DNA from: Actinomycetota bacterium
GTDB taxonomy: Bacteria; Actinomycetota; Actinomycetes; Nanopelagicales; Nanopelagicaceae
Direction: 5' to 3'
Assembly: GCA_026392845.1 (NCBI GenBank)
Contig: JAPLBJ010000052.1
Span: 1-45,975 of the forward strand
Length of the DNA: 45,975 nt
In this document: positions 1 through 8,858 of the stretch, piece after piece
Layout: each line of letters opens with the position of its first letter
Numbering within the stretch: position 1 is the stretch's first letter
Notes under the pieces: generated by a model
The model's database searches: none
What the model was told of the DNA's origin: nothing
What the model saw: only the letters and a program-made list of their open reading frames with translations
Position numbers and translations under genes: made by a program

Positions 1-756
1 CAGAATCGAGCTGCCTTCTTTGATGTCGATAACACGCTGATACGCGGCTCCACGCTCTATTTCTTAGGCCGTGGCATGTACCAACGCGGTTTCTTCACAA
101 AGAAGGACATTTCTCGATTCGTGCTGGCCAATTTACGTTTCCGTTTGACGGGAAAAGAAAACAAGGAAGAGATCAAACGTTTTCAAGATGCGGCAACTGA
201 TTTTATTGGTGGGCATTCTGTAAAAGATATTGGTGTTATTGCCCAAGAAATTTACGACGAATATGTTTCGCCAAAAATGTGGCAAGGAACAGTAGATATT
301 GCTGAAAACCATATGCGCAACGGAGAAGAAGTCTGGCTAGTTACAGCCGCTCCTGAAGATATGGCAACACTTATTGCAAAACGATTAGGGTTCACCGGAG
401 CTCTCGGCAGTAAAGCTGAAACAAAAGATGGAATTTATACAGGTGCAATGCTCGGAGAACTCTTGCATGGAAAAGAGAAAGCAATAGCAATCCAAAAACT
501 GGCGAAAGAAAAAGGTATAGATCTTTCTCAGTGTTATTCCTATACTGATAGCCATAATGATTTGCCACTATTGCTCGCAGTGGGTCATCCCAGTGCAATA
601 AATCCTGATGCAATTCTTGGTATTCGTGCAATGGCTGAGGGCTGGCCAATCCACGATTTTCGACGTGCTCGAATATTTACTAAAGCGTTTTCACCTATTG
701 TTATTCGAATCGCTGCTCTCGCAACATGGCTGACTCCACGCAGGAAGCGCAGTTAA
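1..756 (+). CDS. HAD-IB family phosphatase, SerB-like (5' end outside window)
   Basis: Haloacid-dehalogenase hydrolase of the phosphoserine-phosphatase-like IB subfamily, likely hydrolysing a small phosphomonoester. The reading frame is open from base 1, so the start lies upstream; 251 residues are visible. Motif I DVDNT is at visible residues 8-12, with the nucleophile Asp8 and general acid Asp10. Motif II Thr is in LVTAAPE (about 113-119), and the magnesium-binding motif DSHND is at 183-187. The C-terminus has a hydrophobic stretch and a basic tail (TPRRKRS), as in SerB1-type actinobacterial proteins that may sit at the membrane. Actinobacterial relatives lie near glutaredoxin and proC genes, and both occur downstream here. 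The true substrate cannot be told from sequence. Confidence 0.88.
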   Translation, partial: QNRAAFFDVDNTLIRGSTLYFLGRGMYQRGFFTKKDISRFVLANLRFRLTGKENKEEIKRFQDAATDFIGGHSVKDIGVIAQEIYDEYVSPKMWQGTVDIAENHMRNGEEVWLVTAAPEDMATLIAKRLGFTGALGSKAETKDGIYTGAMLGELLHGKEKAIAIQKLAKEKGIDLSQCYSYTDSHNDLPLLLAVGHPSAINPDAILGIRAMAEGWPIHDFRRARIFTKAFSPIVIRIAALATWLTPRRKRS

Positions 757-807
757 GAAAGCTTCGATTACACAGAAGTACTCACTTGCTAGTAATGTAG
801 GCAAGTT

Positions 808-3003
808 ATGGAAAAGCGCTCATTTACCGACCACTTACGCAGTGTTGATGATGCGGCTTTGCTTGCACTTTTTTCCATGCGCCCAGATCTTGTAACTCCA
901 ATTCCACCAGATATTGCATCCCTTGCTGTGCGAGCAACATCTGCACCAAGTTTGGCGCGTGCAATTGACTCGCTGAATAAATGGCAGTTTCAAGTCATTG
1001 AAGCATGCGCTGCCTTAGATGAACCAATTCGTGAAAAAGATATCGTTGCACTCACTGATAAAGCAGCACTGAACGTTATTCCATTTCTCATTTCAATTGG
1101 CCTTATTTATCCATCAGAAGATGGGCTTCGATTGCCGTATCAACTTCGAGAAGTGATTGGAAATGAACCAGCAGGACTCGGACCAACTTCCATGGCAAAA
1201 CTCAAACTCTCTGCGTTAGATGAAATGCCTGCCGATGCAAAGAAGATTCTGTCGCATTTAGTGTGGGGGCCACCGCGTGGAAGCGTCGGAGATATAAAGA
1301 ACCCTGGTCCAGGAGTTGCATGGTTGCTCAAAGAGAAATTCTTAGTTCCACTTGATCAACGCACGGTCATTTTGCCTAAAGAAGTTGCAATACATTTGCG
1401 CGGCGGGAAAATTCATAAGGAACAATTCATAACTGCACCGCAATTACAAGGGACAAAGCGTGATGCGAAGAATCGCGACCTTGCAGCGATTGCCAATATT
1501 TCAACTGTCCTGCGATGGGTAGAAGAACTACTTAATTTCTGGGCTGAGGAACCGGCTGATTCATTGCGTGCGGGCGGTTTAGGTGTTCGTGATCTCAAGG
1601 TTGCATCTCAACATTTAGGGGTAGATGAAAGTTGCACCGCGTTTATTGCAGAACTTGCATATTTATCCTCGCTCATTGCAATCAATGCTGATGATCAAAT
1701 TTTGCCAAGTAATAAATTTGATATCTGGTTGATGCAAACGCCAGGAGCTCGTTGGCAACAGATTGCGAGCCAATGGCTTATTACATCTCGAGTTAGCGGA
1801 TTAGTTGGCCGCGTAGAATCTAAAAATATTGCAGCACTAGGACCCGAATTAGATCGCGTCAATGCCACTCGTGTACGCACGCTTACTCTTGAATTATTGA
1901 AAGAGAACGCTTCAATTGCACCAAGTAAAGAATCATTCAGAGAACTCTTTTCATGGCGTGCTCCAGTGCGACGAAATTCATCACTTCAAGAAGAACTTGT
2001 TGAATGGAGTTTGCGTGAAGCCGAATGGCTAGGAATCACAGGACAGGGTGCGCTCTCCAAATATGGAAAAGCATTTATAGATGGTGAAGATCTAGAGATT
2101 ATTGATGCGGATCTACCTAAAACAGTTGATCACATATTGATTCAAGGCGATAACACAGCTATTGCGCCAGGGCCTCTTGAGCACGAGATATCTGGAGCCC
2201 TTGCAATCATGGCCGATATTGAAAGTCGTGGCGGAGCAACTGTTTATCGTTTCAGTGAATCAACTATTCGAAGAACACTCGATCATGGCAAGACCGGTGA
2301 AGAGATAAGTAGCTTTTTGAAGAAAGTTTCAAAAACTCCTATGCCGCAGCCATTGGAATATCTAATTGCTGATGTCGCAAAGAAACATGGAAAACTGCGA
2401 GTTGGAAATACGTCATCATTTATTCGTTGTGAAGATTCAGCACTTATTGCGCAAATAATTGCGGATAAGAAGTTAGATGTACTTTCATTACGGAGAATCG
2501 CACCAGAGGTACTTATTTGTGATCACGATGCAACAGATGCCATGCGGCTTTTACGTGAGGCTGGTTACTTGCCTGCAGGTGAATCCGCCAATGGCATCAT
2601 GCTTACTGGGCCGCGAACTAACCGCGCAGTTACAAAACCTCGACCTCCTCGTGTTATTGGTGAAATAGAAACTCCGACAAAAGAGAGTCTTGGTGCAGCA
2701 ATTCGCGCACTCAGGACTGGTGAAAAATCTAGCCATCGTCAAACACATCTGCGCTCTATTGCAAATAACGCCCTCGGTTCATTACCGCGTACATCTGCAA
2801 ATGAAACATTAGATTTACTTACTCAATACATTGAGAAGGGCCAATCGCTATCAATTGGTTATGCCGATAACAATGGCTCTGTTTCACATCGAATTATTGA
2901 CCCGCTCAAAGTTAGTGCTGGTTCACTTATTGCGCGCGATCACGCTACTGGCGAACTCCAAACCTTCAGAATTCCTCGCATAACAGGTGTGGCGCCATTA
3001 TGA
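808..3003 (+). CDS. XPB-partner protein: helicase-associated module plus WYL-like C-terminus
   Basis: A 731-aa protein of the actinobacterial family that accompanies the XPB/ERCC3 helicase (Rv0862c next to Rv0861c in M. tuberculosis). No Walker motifs, so it is not itself a helicase. Residues about 441-590 form a module that also makes up the N-terminus of the XPB protein encoded downstream: a short strand, YRFSESTIRRTLDHG, then a helix containing ADVAKKHGKLRV. The last ~57 residues (IGYADNNG, then RIIDPLKV, then FRIPRI) resemble a WYL domain, a ligand- or nucleic-acid-sensing fold; that is my reading of the pattern. A TAATGT -10-like hexamer (793-798) lies 9 bp before the ATG, inside an inverted repeat. 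The stop overlaps the next start (ATGA). A role in DNA repair or transcription-coupled events is inferred from the partner. Confidence 0.82.
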   Translation: MEKRSFTDHLRSVDDAALLALFSMRPDLVTPIPPDIASLAVRATSAPSLARAIDSLNKWQFQVIEACAALDEPIREKDIVALTDKAALNVIPFLISIGLIYPSEDGLRLPYQLREVIGNEPAGLGPTSMAKLKLSALDEMPADAKKILSHLVWGPPRGSVGDIKNPGPGVAWLLKEKFLVPLDQRTVILPKEVAIHLRGGKIHKEQFITAPQLQGTKRDAKNRDLAAIANISTVLRWVEELLNFWAEEPADSLRAGGLGVRDLKVASQHLGVDESCTAFIAELAYLSSLIAINADDQILPSNKFDIWLMQTPGARWQQIASQWLITSRVSGLVGRVESKNIAALGPELDRVNATRVRTLTLELLKENASIAPSKESFRELFSWRAPVRRNSSLQEELVEWSLREAEWLGITGQGALSKYGKAFIDGEDLEIIDADLPKTVDHILIQGDNTAIAPGPLEHEISGALAIMADIESRGGATVYRFSESTIRRTLDHGKTGEEISSFLKKVSKTPMPQPLEYLIADVAKKHGKLRVGNTSSFIRCEDSALIAQIIADKKLDVLSLRRIAPEVLICDHDATDAMRLLREAGYLPAGESANGIMLTGPRTNRAVTKPRPPRVIGEIETPTKESLGAAIRALRTGEKSSHRQTHLRSIANNALGSLPRTSANETLDLLTQYIEKGQSLSIGYADNNGSVSHRIIDPLKVSAGSLIARDHATGELQTFRIPRITGVAPL

Positions 3004-4103
3004 GCCACCAGAGTGATGCCCAATACGGCAGAATTGACTCCATGCTTGCAGAGATAGAGACACTCGTAAAAGTTGAATCACCAACTGATGACTTATCTGC
3101 TTGTCGCAAAGTTGTAGCAACTGCGAGTGATATAGCTGCAAAAGTTCTCGGATCTCCCGCACAGATCCAAGAAGTTCAAGGTCGCCCTGTTTTTTGGTGG
3201 GGAGCAACGCAACCAAAAGTTATTCTTTTGGCGCACCTCGATACAGTGTGGCCGCATAATTCTTTTACACCACTGTGGAGCGTTGAGGGAAATGTTGCGC
3301 GTGGACCTGGAGTCTTCGATATGAAAGCCGGATTTATCCAAGCACTCTTTGCACTCAAAGGAATTGAAGGCTCCGTTGCACTTGTAGCAACAACTGATGA
3401 AGAAACAGGTAGCGCGACATCGAAAGCATTTATAAAAGATATTTCATCAAAGGCGCAAGTAGTACTTGTTTTAGAAGCAAGCCTTGATGGCAAAGTAAAA
3501 ATAGGACGTAAAGGTACTGCGATGTACCAAATCAATATTCACGGTCGTGCATCTCATGCAGGATTAGAACCTGAAAAAGGAATCAACGCAACAGTTGAAG
3601 TTGCTCGAATTGTTTTAGCACTGAAGGCACTTGAGAGTGCAGAGCATGGAACAACGGTTGTTCCAACAATGTTGCGCAGTGGAAATACAACGAACACAGT
3701 TCCAGATCTTGCAACTCTCGATGTTGATATACGTTCTTATTCAATGAAAGAGTTTGAACGACTCGACGCTGCAATCAAAGCATTTACACCCGAGAATTCA
3801 GAAGCTCGCATTGTTGTCACTGGTGGTTTTAATCGCCCACCTTTAGAAACCAGTGCAACCTTAGAACTATACGAACGTGCTGAGAAAGCTGCAAAGACCA
3901 TAGGAATACCTGCACTTGGTCATGCCTCTGTTGGCGGAGCGAGTGATGGAAACTTTGCAGCTGCAGCGGGTGCAAAAGTTCTAGATGGATTAGGCGCAAT
4001 TGGTGGCGGAGCGCACGCAGCAAATGAATGGATAGATACATCACGACTTGAAGAGCGAAGTGCACTCTTACACGCACTCATAAAGGATTTACTCAATGAC
4101 TGA
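3000..4103 (+). CDS. M20-family metallopeptidase (carboxypeptidase G2/ArgE/DapE type)
   Basis: Di-zinc amidohydrolase/carboxypeptidase of 367 aa, expected cytoplasmic (no signal peptide). Metal-site motifs are all present: LAHLDTVW with His79 and Asp81, the bridging Asp107 in FDMKAG, the catalytic Glu pair in TTDEETGS (134-135), a later Glu in VLEASLDGK, and the C-terminal GGGAHAANE His near 338. The dimerisation/lid domain lies between (starting at KIGRKGTAMYQI). Closest in pattern to glutamate carboxypeptidase rather than DapE, but the substrate is unknown. It overlaps the preceding gene by ATGA and the following helicase gene by 8 nt, so all three are probably co-translated. Its place between XPB and its partner protein is odd, because in mycobacteria those two are adjacent. 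Confidence 0.88.
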   Translation: MSHQSDAQYGRIDSMLAEIETLVKVESPTDDLSACRKVVATASDIAAKVLGSPAQIQEVQGRPVFWWGATQPKVILLAHLDTVWPHNSFTPLWSVEGNVARGPGVFDMKAGFIQALFALKGIEGSVALVATTDEETGSATSKAFIKDISSKAQVVLVLEASLDGKVKIGRKGTAMYQINIHGRASHAGLEPEKGINATVEVARIVLALKALESAEHGTTVVPTMLRSGNTTNTVPDLATLDVDIRSYSMKEFERLDAAIKAFTPENSEARIVVTGGFNRPPLETSATLELYERAEKAAKTIGIPALGHASVGGASDGNFAAAAGAKVLDGLGAIGGGAHAANEWIDTSRLEERSALLHALIKDLLND

Positions 4104-5745
4104 TGGTCCACTCATTGTTCAAAGCGATAAGACACTTCTCTTAGATATTGATCATCCCCTAAGCACGGAATGTCGTCGATCCATTGCTCCGTTCGCTGAA
4201 CTTGAAAGATCTCCAGAACATATTCACACATACCGCCTGACAAATCTGGGCCTATGGAATGCGCGAGCAGCAGGACATGATGCCGAACAGGTAATTGATG
4301 TGCTTATTAAGTACTCACGTTATGCGGTTCCACATTCAATACTTGTAGATGTTGCAGAGACAATGTCTCGTTACGGACGCTTGCGCCTAGAAGCAGATCC
4401 AGTTCACGGGTTGATTTTAGTGACAACAGATACGGCAGTTCTGGAAGAAGTTATCCGAGCTAAAAAAATAGCCCCTTTACTTGGGCCACGCATTGATGAC
4501 GAAACAATCGTTGTCTTTGCAAACCAACGAGGTGCAATCAAACAATCACTCCTTCGACTTGGTTGGCCAGCAGAAGACTTTGCCGGATATGTCGATGGCG
4601 AAGCGCATGAAATTTCACTTGTGCAAAATGATTGGAAGATTCGCCCTTATCAAGAGCTAGCAGCTGAAGGTTTTTGGCATGGCGGCAGTGGCGTTGTTGT
4701 TCTTCCTTGCGGCGCAGGTAAAACAATTGTTGGTGCTGCAGCTATGGCTCACGCAAAGGCAACAACACTCATTCTCGTAACGAATACTGTTGCTGCGCGC
4801 CAATGGCGCGAGGAACTTCTAAAGCGCACCACATTAACTGAAGATGAGATTGGTGAATATTCAGGTGCTAAGAAAGAGATTCGCCCCGTAACCATTGCAA
4901 CGTATCAAGTAATGACAAAGAAGAAGAATGGTGTGTACGCCCATTTAGATCTCTTTGATACTCACGACTGGGGATTAATAATTTATGATGAAGTGCACTT
5001 ATTACCTGCACCAATTTTCCGCTTTACTGCAGATATTCAGTCTCGACGTCGTTTAGGTCTGACTGCAACGCTAGTACGCGAAGATGGCATGGAAGGTGAA
5101 GTTTTCTCACTAATCGGGCCAAAGCGTTATGACGTTCCTTGGAAAGAGATTGAATCACAGGGATATATCGCACCCGCTGAATGTATTGAAGTTCGTGTCA
5201 ATCTCACTGAAGAAGAGAGATTGCTCTATGCAACTGCAGAACCTGAAGAACGTTACCGCTACTGCGCCACGACTCGTACAAAGCGCAATGTTGTAGAAAC
5301 TTTAGTAAAAAAGCATGCAGGTGAGCAGATTTTGGTTATTGGACAATACATAACTCAACTCGATGAATTATCTGAAGTCTTAGGTGTACCTGTTATTAAG
5401 GGTGACACGCCTGTAAAAGAGCGCGAGCGACTATTCAATATGTTTAGAACTGGCGAACTTACAACACTTGTTGTTTCAAAGGTTGCAAACTTTTCTATTG
5501 ATTTACCAGATGCGACAATTGCAATTCAAGTATCTGGTGCATTTGGATCACGTCAAGAAGAAGCACAACGCCTTGGTCGTATCTTGCGTCCGAAATCAGA
5601 TGGTCGCAGCGCTACTTTTTATTCACTTGTTTCGCGAGACACAATTGATCAAGATTTTGCGCAAAACAGACAACGCTTCCTTGCTGAGCAGGGCTATTCC
5701 TACACAATTATTGATGCTGACGATATTTCAAAAGAGAAGATCTAA
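4096..5745 (+). CDS. xpb: XPB/ERCC3-type superfamily 2 DNA helicase
   Basis: ATP-dependent 3'-5' DNA helicase of the bacterial XPB family, 549 aa. The N-terminal ~150 residues are the XPB/Ssl2-type accessory module also present in the partner protein. Walker A GAGKT is at 206-210, followed by motif II DEVH at 298-301, motif III LTATLVRED, and motif VI QRLGRILRPK at about 491-500. The C-terminal RecA-like domain has the RED-like region and the VVSKVANFSIDLPDA segment of motif V. Bacterial XPBs unwind DNA in repair-like reactions, but their physiological role is poorly defined. The 3' end overlaps the convergent glutaredoxin gene by 38 bp. Third gene of a coupled trio. Confidence 0.93.
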   Translation: MTDGPLIVQSDKTLLLDIDHPLSTECRRSIAPFAELERSPEHIHTYRLTNLGLWNARAAGHDAEQVIDVLIKYSRYAVPHSILVDVAETMSRYGRLRLEADPVHGLILVTTDTAVLEEVIRAKKIAPLLGPRIDDETIVVFANQRGAIKQSLLRLGWPAEDFAGYVDGEAHEISLVQNDWKIRPYQELAAEGFWHGGSGVVVLPCGAGKTIVGAAAMAHAKATTLILVTNTVAARQWREELLKRTTLTEDEIGEYSGAKKEIRPVTIATYQVMTKKKNGVYAHLDLFDTHDWGLIIYDEVHLLPAPIFRFTADIQSRRRLGLTATLVREDGMEGEVFSLIGPKRYDVPWKEIESQGYIAPAECIEVRVNLTEEERLLYATAEPEERYRYCATTRTKRNVVETLVKKHAGEQILVIGQYITQLDELSEVLGVPVIKGDTPVKERERLFNMFRTGELTTLVVSKVANFSIDLPDATIAIQVSGAFGSRQEEAQRLGRILRPKSDGRSATFYSLVSRDTIDQDFAQNRQRFLAEQGYSYTIIDADDISKEKI

Positions 5746-5959
5746 ATCTTTCAGAATCTATTCTCCAAAAATCATGATGCTGGCCATCAATCTGTGTGAC
5801 AGGAATCTTTTCTCCATATAGCTTCTCTAACTCTGGATTGCCATCAATGAGAATGACATCAATCGAGAATTCAAGTTCATCCTTCATAGTTTCAAGTAAT
5901 TCAATTGCATCGTGACAAAGATGGCATCCAGTTCGTGAATAAACAGTTACGACTGTCAT
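5708..5959 (-). CDS. Glutaredoxin-like thiol-disulfide protein
   Basis: Small 83-aa thioredoxin-fold protein of the glutaredoxin family (Pfam DUF836/Rv0508 type). The redox motif CHLC is at residues 12-15, directly after the first strand (MTVVTVYSRTG). The conserved cis-Pro region is seen in EKIPVTQIDG. It probably reduces disulfides or handles thiol adducts in the cytosol; in mycothiol-using bacteria such proteins can act as mycoredoxins, but the motif here is the broader CxxC type. The ATG overlaps the stop of the upstream small gene by ATGA, indicating coupling. The 3' end runs 38 bp into the xpb gene on the other strand. Confidence 0.85.
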   Translation of the reverse strand: MTVVTVYSRTGCHLCHDAIELLETMKDELEFSIDVILIDGNPELEKLYGEKIPVTQIDGQHHDFWRIDSERFRSSLLKYRQHQ

Positions 5960-6282
5960 TTAGTTTTTCTGCTACCCATCACACGCTCCAATAGCTCTTG
6001 CACAACTAATGTGACATCACCTTTTGCACGATAAACATTATTTTCAACATCTTTGAGAACTGCAACAACAGTGCTCTCAGTTACTGTGCCAACCAAAGGT
6101 CCATACTTTTTCGAAAATAGAGAATGTGTAATTCTGCTAATCGACTGTGCTAACTCTTGTCTCGCCTCATCTAGCGTTGCTTCTCGACGAGACGAAGTGC
6201 CTGAAAAGTCAATAACAGGCTTTGCTTCGTTATGAATCCTGTCAATTGCCTTAGAGAACTCTTCTTGCGGGTTAGGGGCCAT
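5956..6282 (-). CDS. Uncharacterised small protein coupled to glutaredoxin
   Basis: A 108-aa protein that I do not recognise. It is predicted soluble, with charged, largely helical sequence, no cysteines, no signal peptide and no membrane segment. Two parts can be seen: a variable N-terminus (1-30) and a longer helical region containing LAQSISRITHSLF and TVTESTVVAVLKDVENNVY. The ATG start is supported by the ATGA overlap of its stop with the glutaredoxin start. It faces the secreted metallopeptidase gene divergently, with 35 bp between the two start codons. Coding potential rests on the overlap and the open frame. It could be a regulator or partner of the glutaredoxin, but nothing in the sequence shows this. 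Confidence 0.6.
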   Translation of the reverse strand: MAPNPQEEFSKAIDRIHNEAKPVIDFSGTSSRREATLDEARQELAQSISRITHSLFSKKYGPLVGTVTESTVVAVLKDVENNVYRAKGDVTLVVQELLERVMGSRKTK

Positions 6283-6303
6283 TGGTAAATCATCTCATCC
6301 TGA

Positions 6304-6309
6304 TACCGT
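6304..6309 (+). promoter_or_regulatory. -10 hexamer TACCGT, leaderless-type
   Basis: TAnnnT hexamer ending 8 bp before the ATG at 6318, with no purine-rich ribosome binding site between. This supports 6318 rather than the in-frame ATG at 6282, which coincides with the start codon of the opposite gene. No clear -35. Confidence 0.4.
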
Positions 6310-6317
6310 GTGCCAAT

Positions 6318-8702
6318 ATGCGAAATCTATTCGGCAGAAGAGTAGGCAGTGCGACACTCGTTGCTGCGCTCTTTGCTGGAATTTTTCTCGGTGCACCCGC
6401 GCAGGCCCTCGTTCGAGTTGCACCTTCTACTGTGTGGGGTTACACATATGCAGGAACGTCACCCGCAAATAGCGTCCATGCAACTTCTACCTCCAAGCCT
6501 CGCTCCGCAAATATTGATGCAAAATCCAAATTTGTAGTCAATTACAAAAATTTTCCAGAGTGGGCCAAGATTGAAGTTCAAGCAGCAATTGATGTTTGGG
6601 CTGCAAATTTTCAATCATCGGTACCAATAACCGTTGAAGCAACCTGGGGCCGCTCCTCCTCATGGGGAGTTCTGGGAAGTGCGCGTCCAGGTAATTACTA
6701 CTCAGGTTTTGAAGGCGCTCCCGATGCATCGCTCTGGTATCCATCTGCATTAGCAAATGCACTTGCGAAAAAGGATTTAGATAAAGTTTCCTCCGAAATC
6801 ATTATTCAAGTGAATTCCACTGCGTCTTGGAACCAGCGCGGTGACAGTAAACCAACTACTCGTGAATACGATCTTGAGTCTGTAATGCTCCATGAACTTG
6901 CACATGGACTTGGATTTCTCTCAAATAATTCATATGACTCTTACTTTGGTTACGGAAGTATCGATCAACCCACTCCATTTGATGCATACACACAAACTCC
7001 AGATGGGACTCGCTTAGCAGATTTAGCGTCTCCATCACTTGAACTTGGAACCGCGCTACAAAATGAATTGGTCTGGGGCGGGCCAATTGCTACAAAAGTA
7101 AATGGTGGTGTCAAACCAAAACTCTTTACTCCAAATCCATATGAAGCTGGATCCTCTGTTAGCCATTTAGATGAAAAGACTTTTTTGAATTCAGGTTTTG
7201 ATTCCGTTATGACACCGAATCTTGATGCTGGTGAAGTCTTTCATGATCCAGGACCGCTATTACTTGCAATGATGGAAGATATTCGCAACAAACCTCCTGT
7301 TGGAATTGCAACTGTAATTCCACAAACACCGCGAAATGTCCGTGCGCTCGTCTCGGATTCAAGTGCAATTGTGACTTTTGATGCACCCGTAAATATGCGC
7401 ACTGCACAGATCAGTACATACGTGGTCAAAAATCTCAAAACCGGTCAAGAGAAAAAATCAATTACTAGCCCTGTGCTCATGACTGGTTTGAAAAATGGAA
7501 CTTCATATTCATTCTCTGTCTACGCTATCAACTCAATTGGTTCATCAAATTCGGCGCAGACGGAATCTGTTGTTCCACAATCGGCATGGAAAGCAACAGT
7601 TATTGATAGTACGGCCGATGGAAAAAGTGCAACGAGCGCAACGTTTAATACTGTGCCAACGCTTGCGTATACAGATTCAAAGAGCGGTGCACTCAAATTG
7701 GCAATGCTCAATGGGAAAGTTTGGAAAAAAATCACTGTTGATGGAACGGGCGGTACGGCGGGACGCACAAAGAATCCAATTACTGGGCAAATATCAATGT
7801 GTGTCAATGGGGCTGGAACTAAACAACTCCTACATATTTTCTACAGTGATTCAGTAGATAAAGATTTGCGCTATGCCACATATGATGGAAAGAAATTTAC
7901 TTTTGAAATAGTGGATGGAAATGCACCATTACTCAATAACTTTGAAGATCCAATTCGTGTAAAAGGAAATAGTGATGTCAGTGTTTCAAATGCCTGTGTA
8001 GCAAGTACCTCTGGAATTCAGGTTTTTTATCGTGATGAAAGTCAAGGAATCCTTCTTGGAGCAGTAAAGAAGAAGGGCGAAGAATGGAACTACGAACTTG
8101 TCGATGGTGATCGTAAGACTGATGGCCGCACTACAGGCGATGTTGCTTTTCACTTGCGTGCACTTGGAGATGCTGGAACAACATATGTTATTTATGACTC
8201 TGTACTAATTGTAAATCAGAAGAAAGAAGCAACTTCTGGAGCTGTACGCGTTGCAACCCGAACTGGTTTAGATGAGAATACATGGAGCTATAAATCATTA
8301 GATTTTACTGACGGAGCCGTTGCTGTCGCAGGCTACGATGTTTCACTTGCTAAAGTTTCAAATGGAATTCAAGCAACATGGATGACTGCCTCTGTTCTTT
8401 CGATTCCAAAGGCAGAGAACATACGCTGGGTACTACTTGGGGCTCCAACATATATCTCTCAAAGTTCTGGTGGCACTTTCGGTACCCCTGGTGCAACTTT
8501 TGCATCTGATGGTAAAGAGCTCGCATTCGGCTGTGAAGATCGAATATGCGTTCTTGATTATTCGAAAGCTAGTTCATCTGGAATCAAACTAGTTACTACA
8601 GCACAAAACCCAGAACCATTGAAAATGGCCTGGGTTACTGTGTCTAGAGTTAAATATTTACTTGCTAGCGTGAATGGCAAGTTATCTTTGCTAAAGCCGT
8701 AA
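6318..8702 (+). CDS. Secreted zinc-metallopeptidase-like protein with Fn3 and propeller-like repeats
   Basis: A 794-aa exported protein. The N-terminus (MRNLFGRRVGS, then a hydrophobic run ending APAQA) is a Sec signal peptide. HELAHGLGF at residues 192-200 is the HExxHxxGF signature of metzincin-like zinc peptidases, preceded by a region with an inserted, secreted-protease-like composition. A fibronectin type III domain follows (about 335-425, containing PRNVRALVSDSSAIVTFDAP). The C-terminal ~360 residues hold several repeats of the form Y/F-xDS...LxyA...GKxW...VDG, which I read as a lectin/sialidase-like beta-propeller. It probably degrades or binds extracellular polymers. Upstream in-frame ATG 6282 would add 12 residues before the signal peptide and was rejected. 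Confidence 0.8.
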   Translation: MRNLFGRRVGSATLVAALFAGIFLGAPAQALVRVAPSTVWGYTYAGTSPANSVHATSTSKPRSANIDAKSKFVVNYKNFPEWAKIEVQAAIDVWAANFQSSVPITVEATWGRSSSWGVLGSARPGNYYSGFEGAPDASLWYPSALANALAKKDLDKVSSEIIIQVNSTASWNQRGDSKPTTREYDLESVMLHELAHGLGFLSNNSYDSYFGYGSIDQPTPFDAYTQTPDGTRLADLASPSLELGTALQNELVWGGPIATKVNGGVKPKLFTPNPYEAGSSVSHLDEKTFLNSGFDSVMTPNLDAGEVFHDPGPLLLAMMEDIRNKPPVGIATVIPQTPRNVRALVSDSSAIVTFDAPVNMRTAQISTYVVKNLKTGQEKKSITSPVLMTGLKNGTSYSFSVYAINSIGSSNSAQTESVVPQSAWKATVIDSTADGKSATSATFNTVPTLAYTDSKSGALKLAMLNGKVWKKITVDGTGGTAGRTKNPITGQISMCVNGAGTKQLLHIFYSDSVDKDLRYATYDGKKFTFEIVDGNAPLLNNFEDPIRVKGNSDVSVSNACVASTSGIQVFYRDESQGILLGAVKKKGEEWNYELVDGDRKTDGRTTGDVAFHLRALGDAGTTYVIYDSVLIVNQKKEATSGAVRVATRTGLDENTWSYKSLDFTDGAVAVAGYDVSLAKVSNGIQATWMTASVLSIPKAENIRWVLLGAPTYISQSSGGTFGTPGATFASDGKELAFGCEDRICVLDYSKASSSGIKLVTTAQNPEPLKMAWVTVSRVKYLLASVNGKLSLLKP

Positions 8703-8705
8703 CTA

Positions 8706-8804
8706 CTACTTAGCGTTGCGGCGCTGAATGCGAGTCTTCTTAAGAAGTTTCTTATGCTTCTTCTTCGCCATGCGCTTGCGTCGCTTCTTGATTACGGAAC
8801 CCAT
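8706..8804 (-). CDS. Small ribosomal subunit protein bS22 (AURKAIP1/COX24 motif)
   Basis: A 32-codon gene too short for usual ORF cut-offs. It begins [12 protein letters not shown], continues with the Lys-rich [13 protein letters not shown] and ends QRRNAK before a TAG. This is a near-textbook match to the actinobacterial bS22 protein (Rv0500B in M. tuberculosis), which lies in the small subunit near the decoding region and shares its motif with mitochondrial AURKAIP1/COX24. In mycobacteria it is encoded close to proC, and proC lies 1.3 kb away here. The gene ends 3 bp from the stop of the convergent metallopeptidase gene. A weak promoter may be TTGCAC (8843-8848) and GATTAA (8820-8825), 17 bp apart. 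Confidence 0.9.
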   Translation of the reverse strand: MGSVIKKRRKRMAKKKHKKLLKKTRIQRRNAK

Positions 8805-8858
8805 ATGTCACGCTTTCTCTTAATCTCGTCTACACCAGGCAGGTGCAAGGTGGTTAGG

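Noticed and set aside
5468-5821. 117-aa open frame over the end of xpb
   Set aside because: It lies in another frame of xpb and shows no recognisable or protein-like pattern.
6282-6317. ATG at 6282 as start of the metallopeptidase
   Set aside because: It coincides with the start codon of the opposite gene and adds 12 residues ahead of a complete signal peptide; TACCGT supports 6318.
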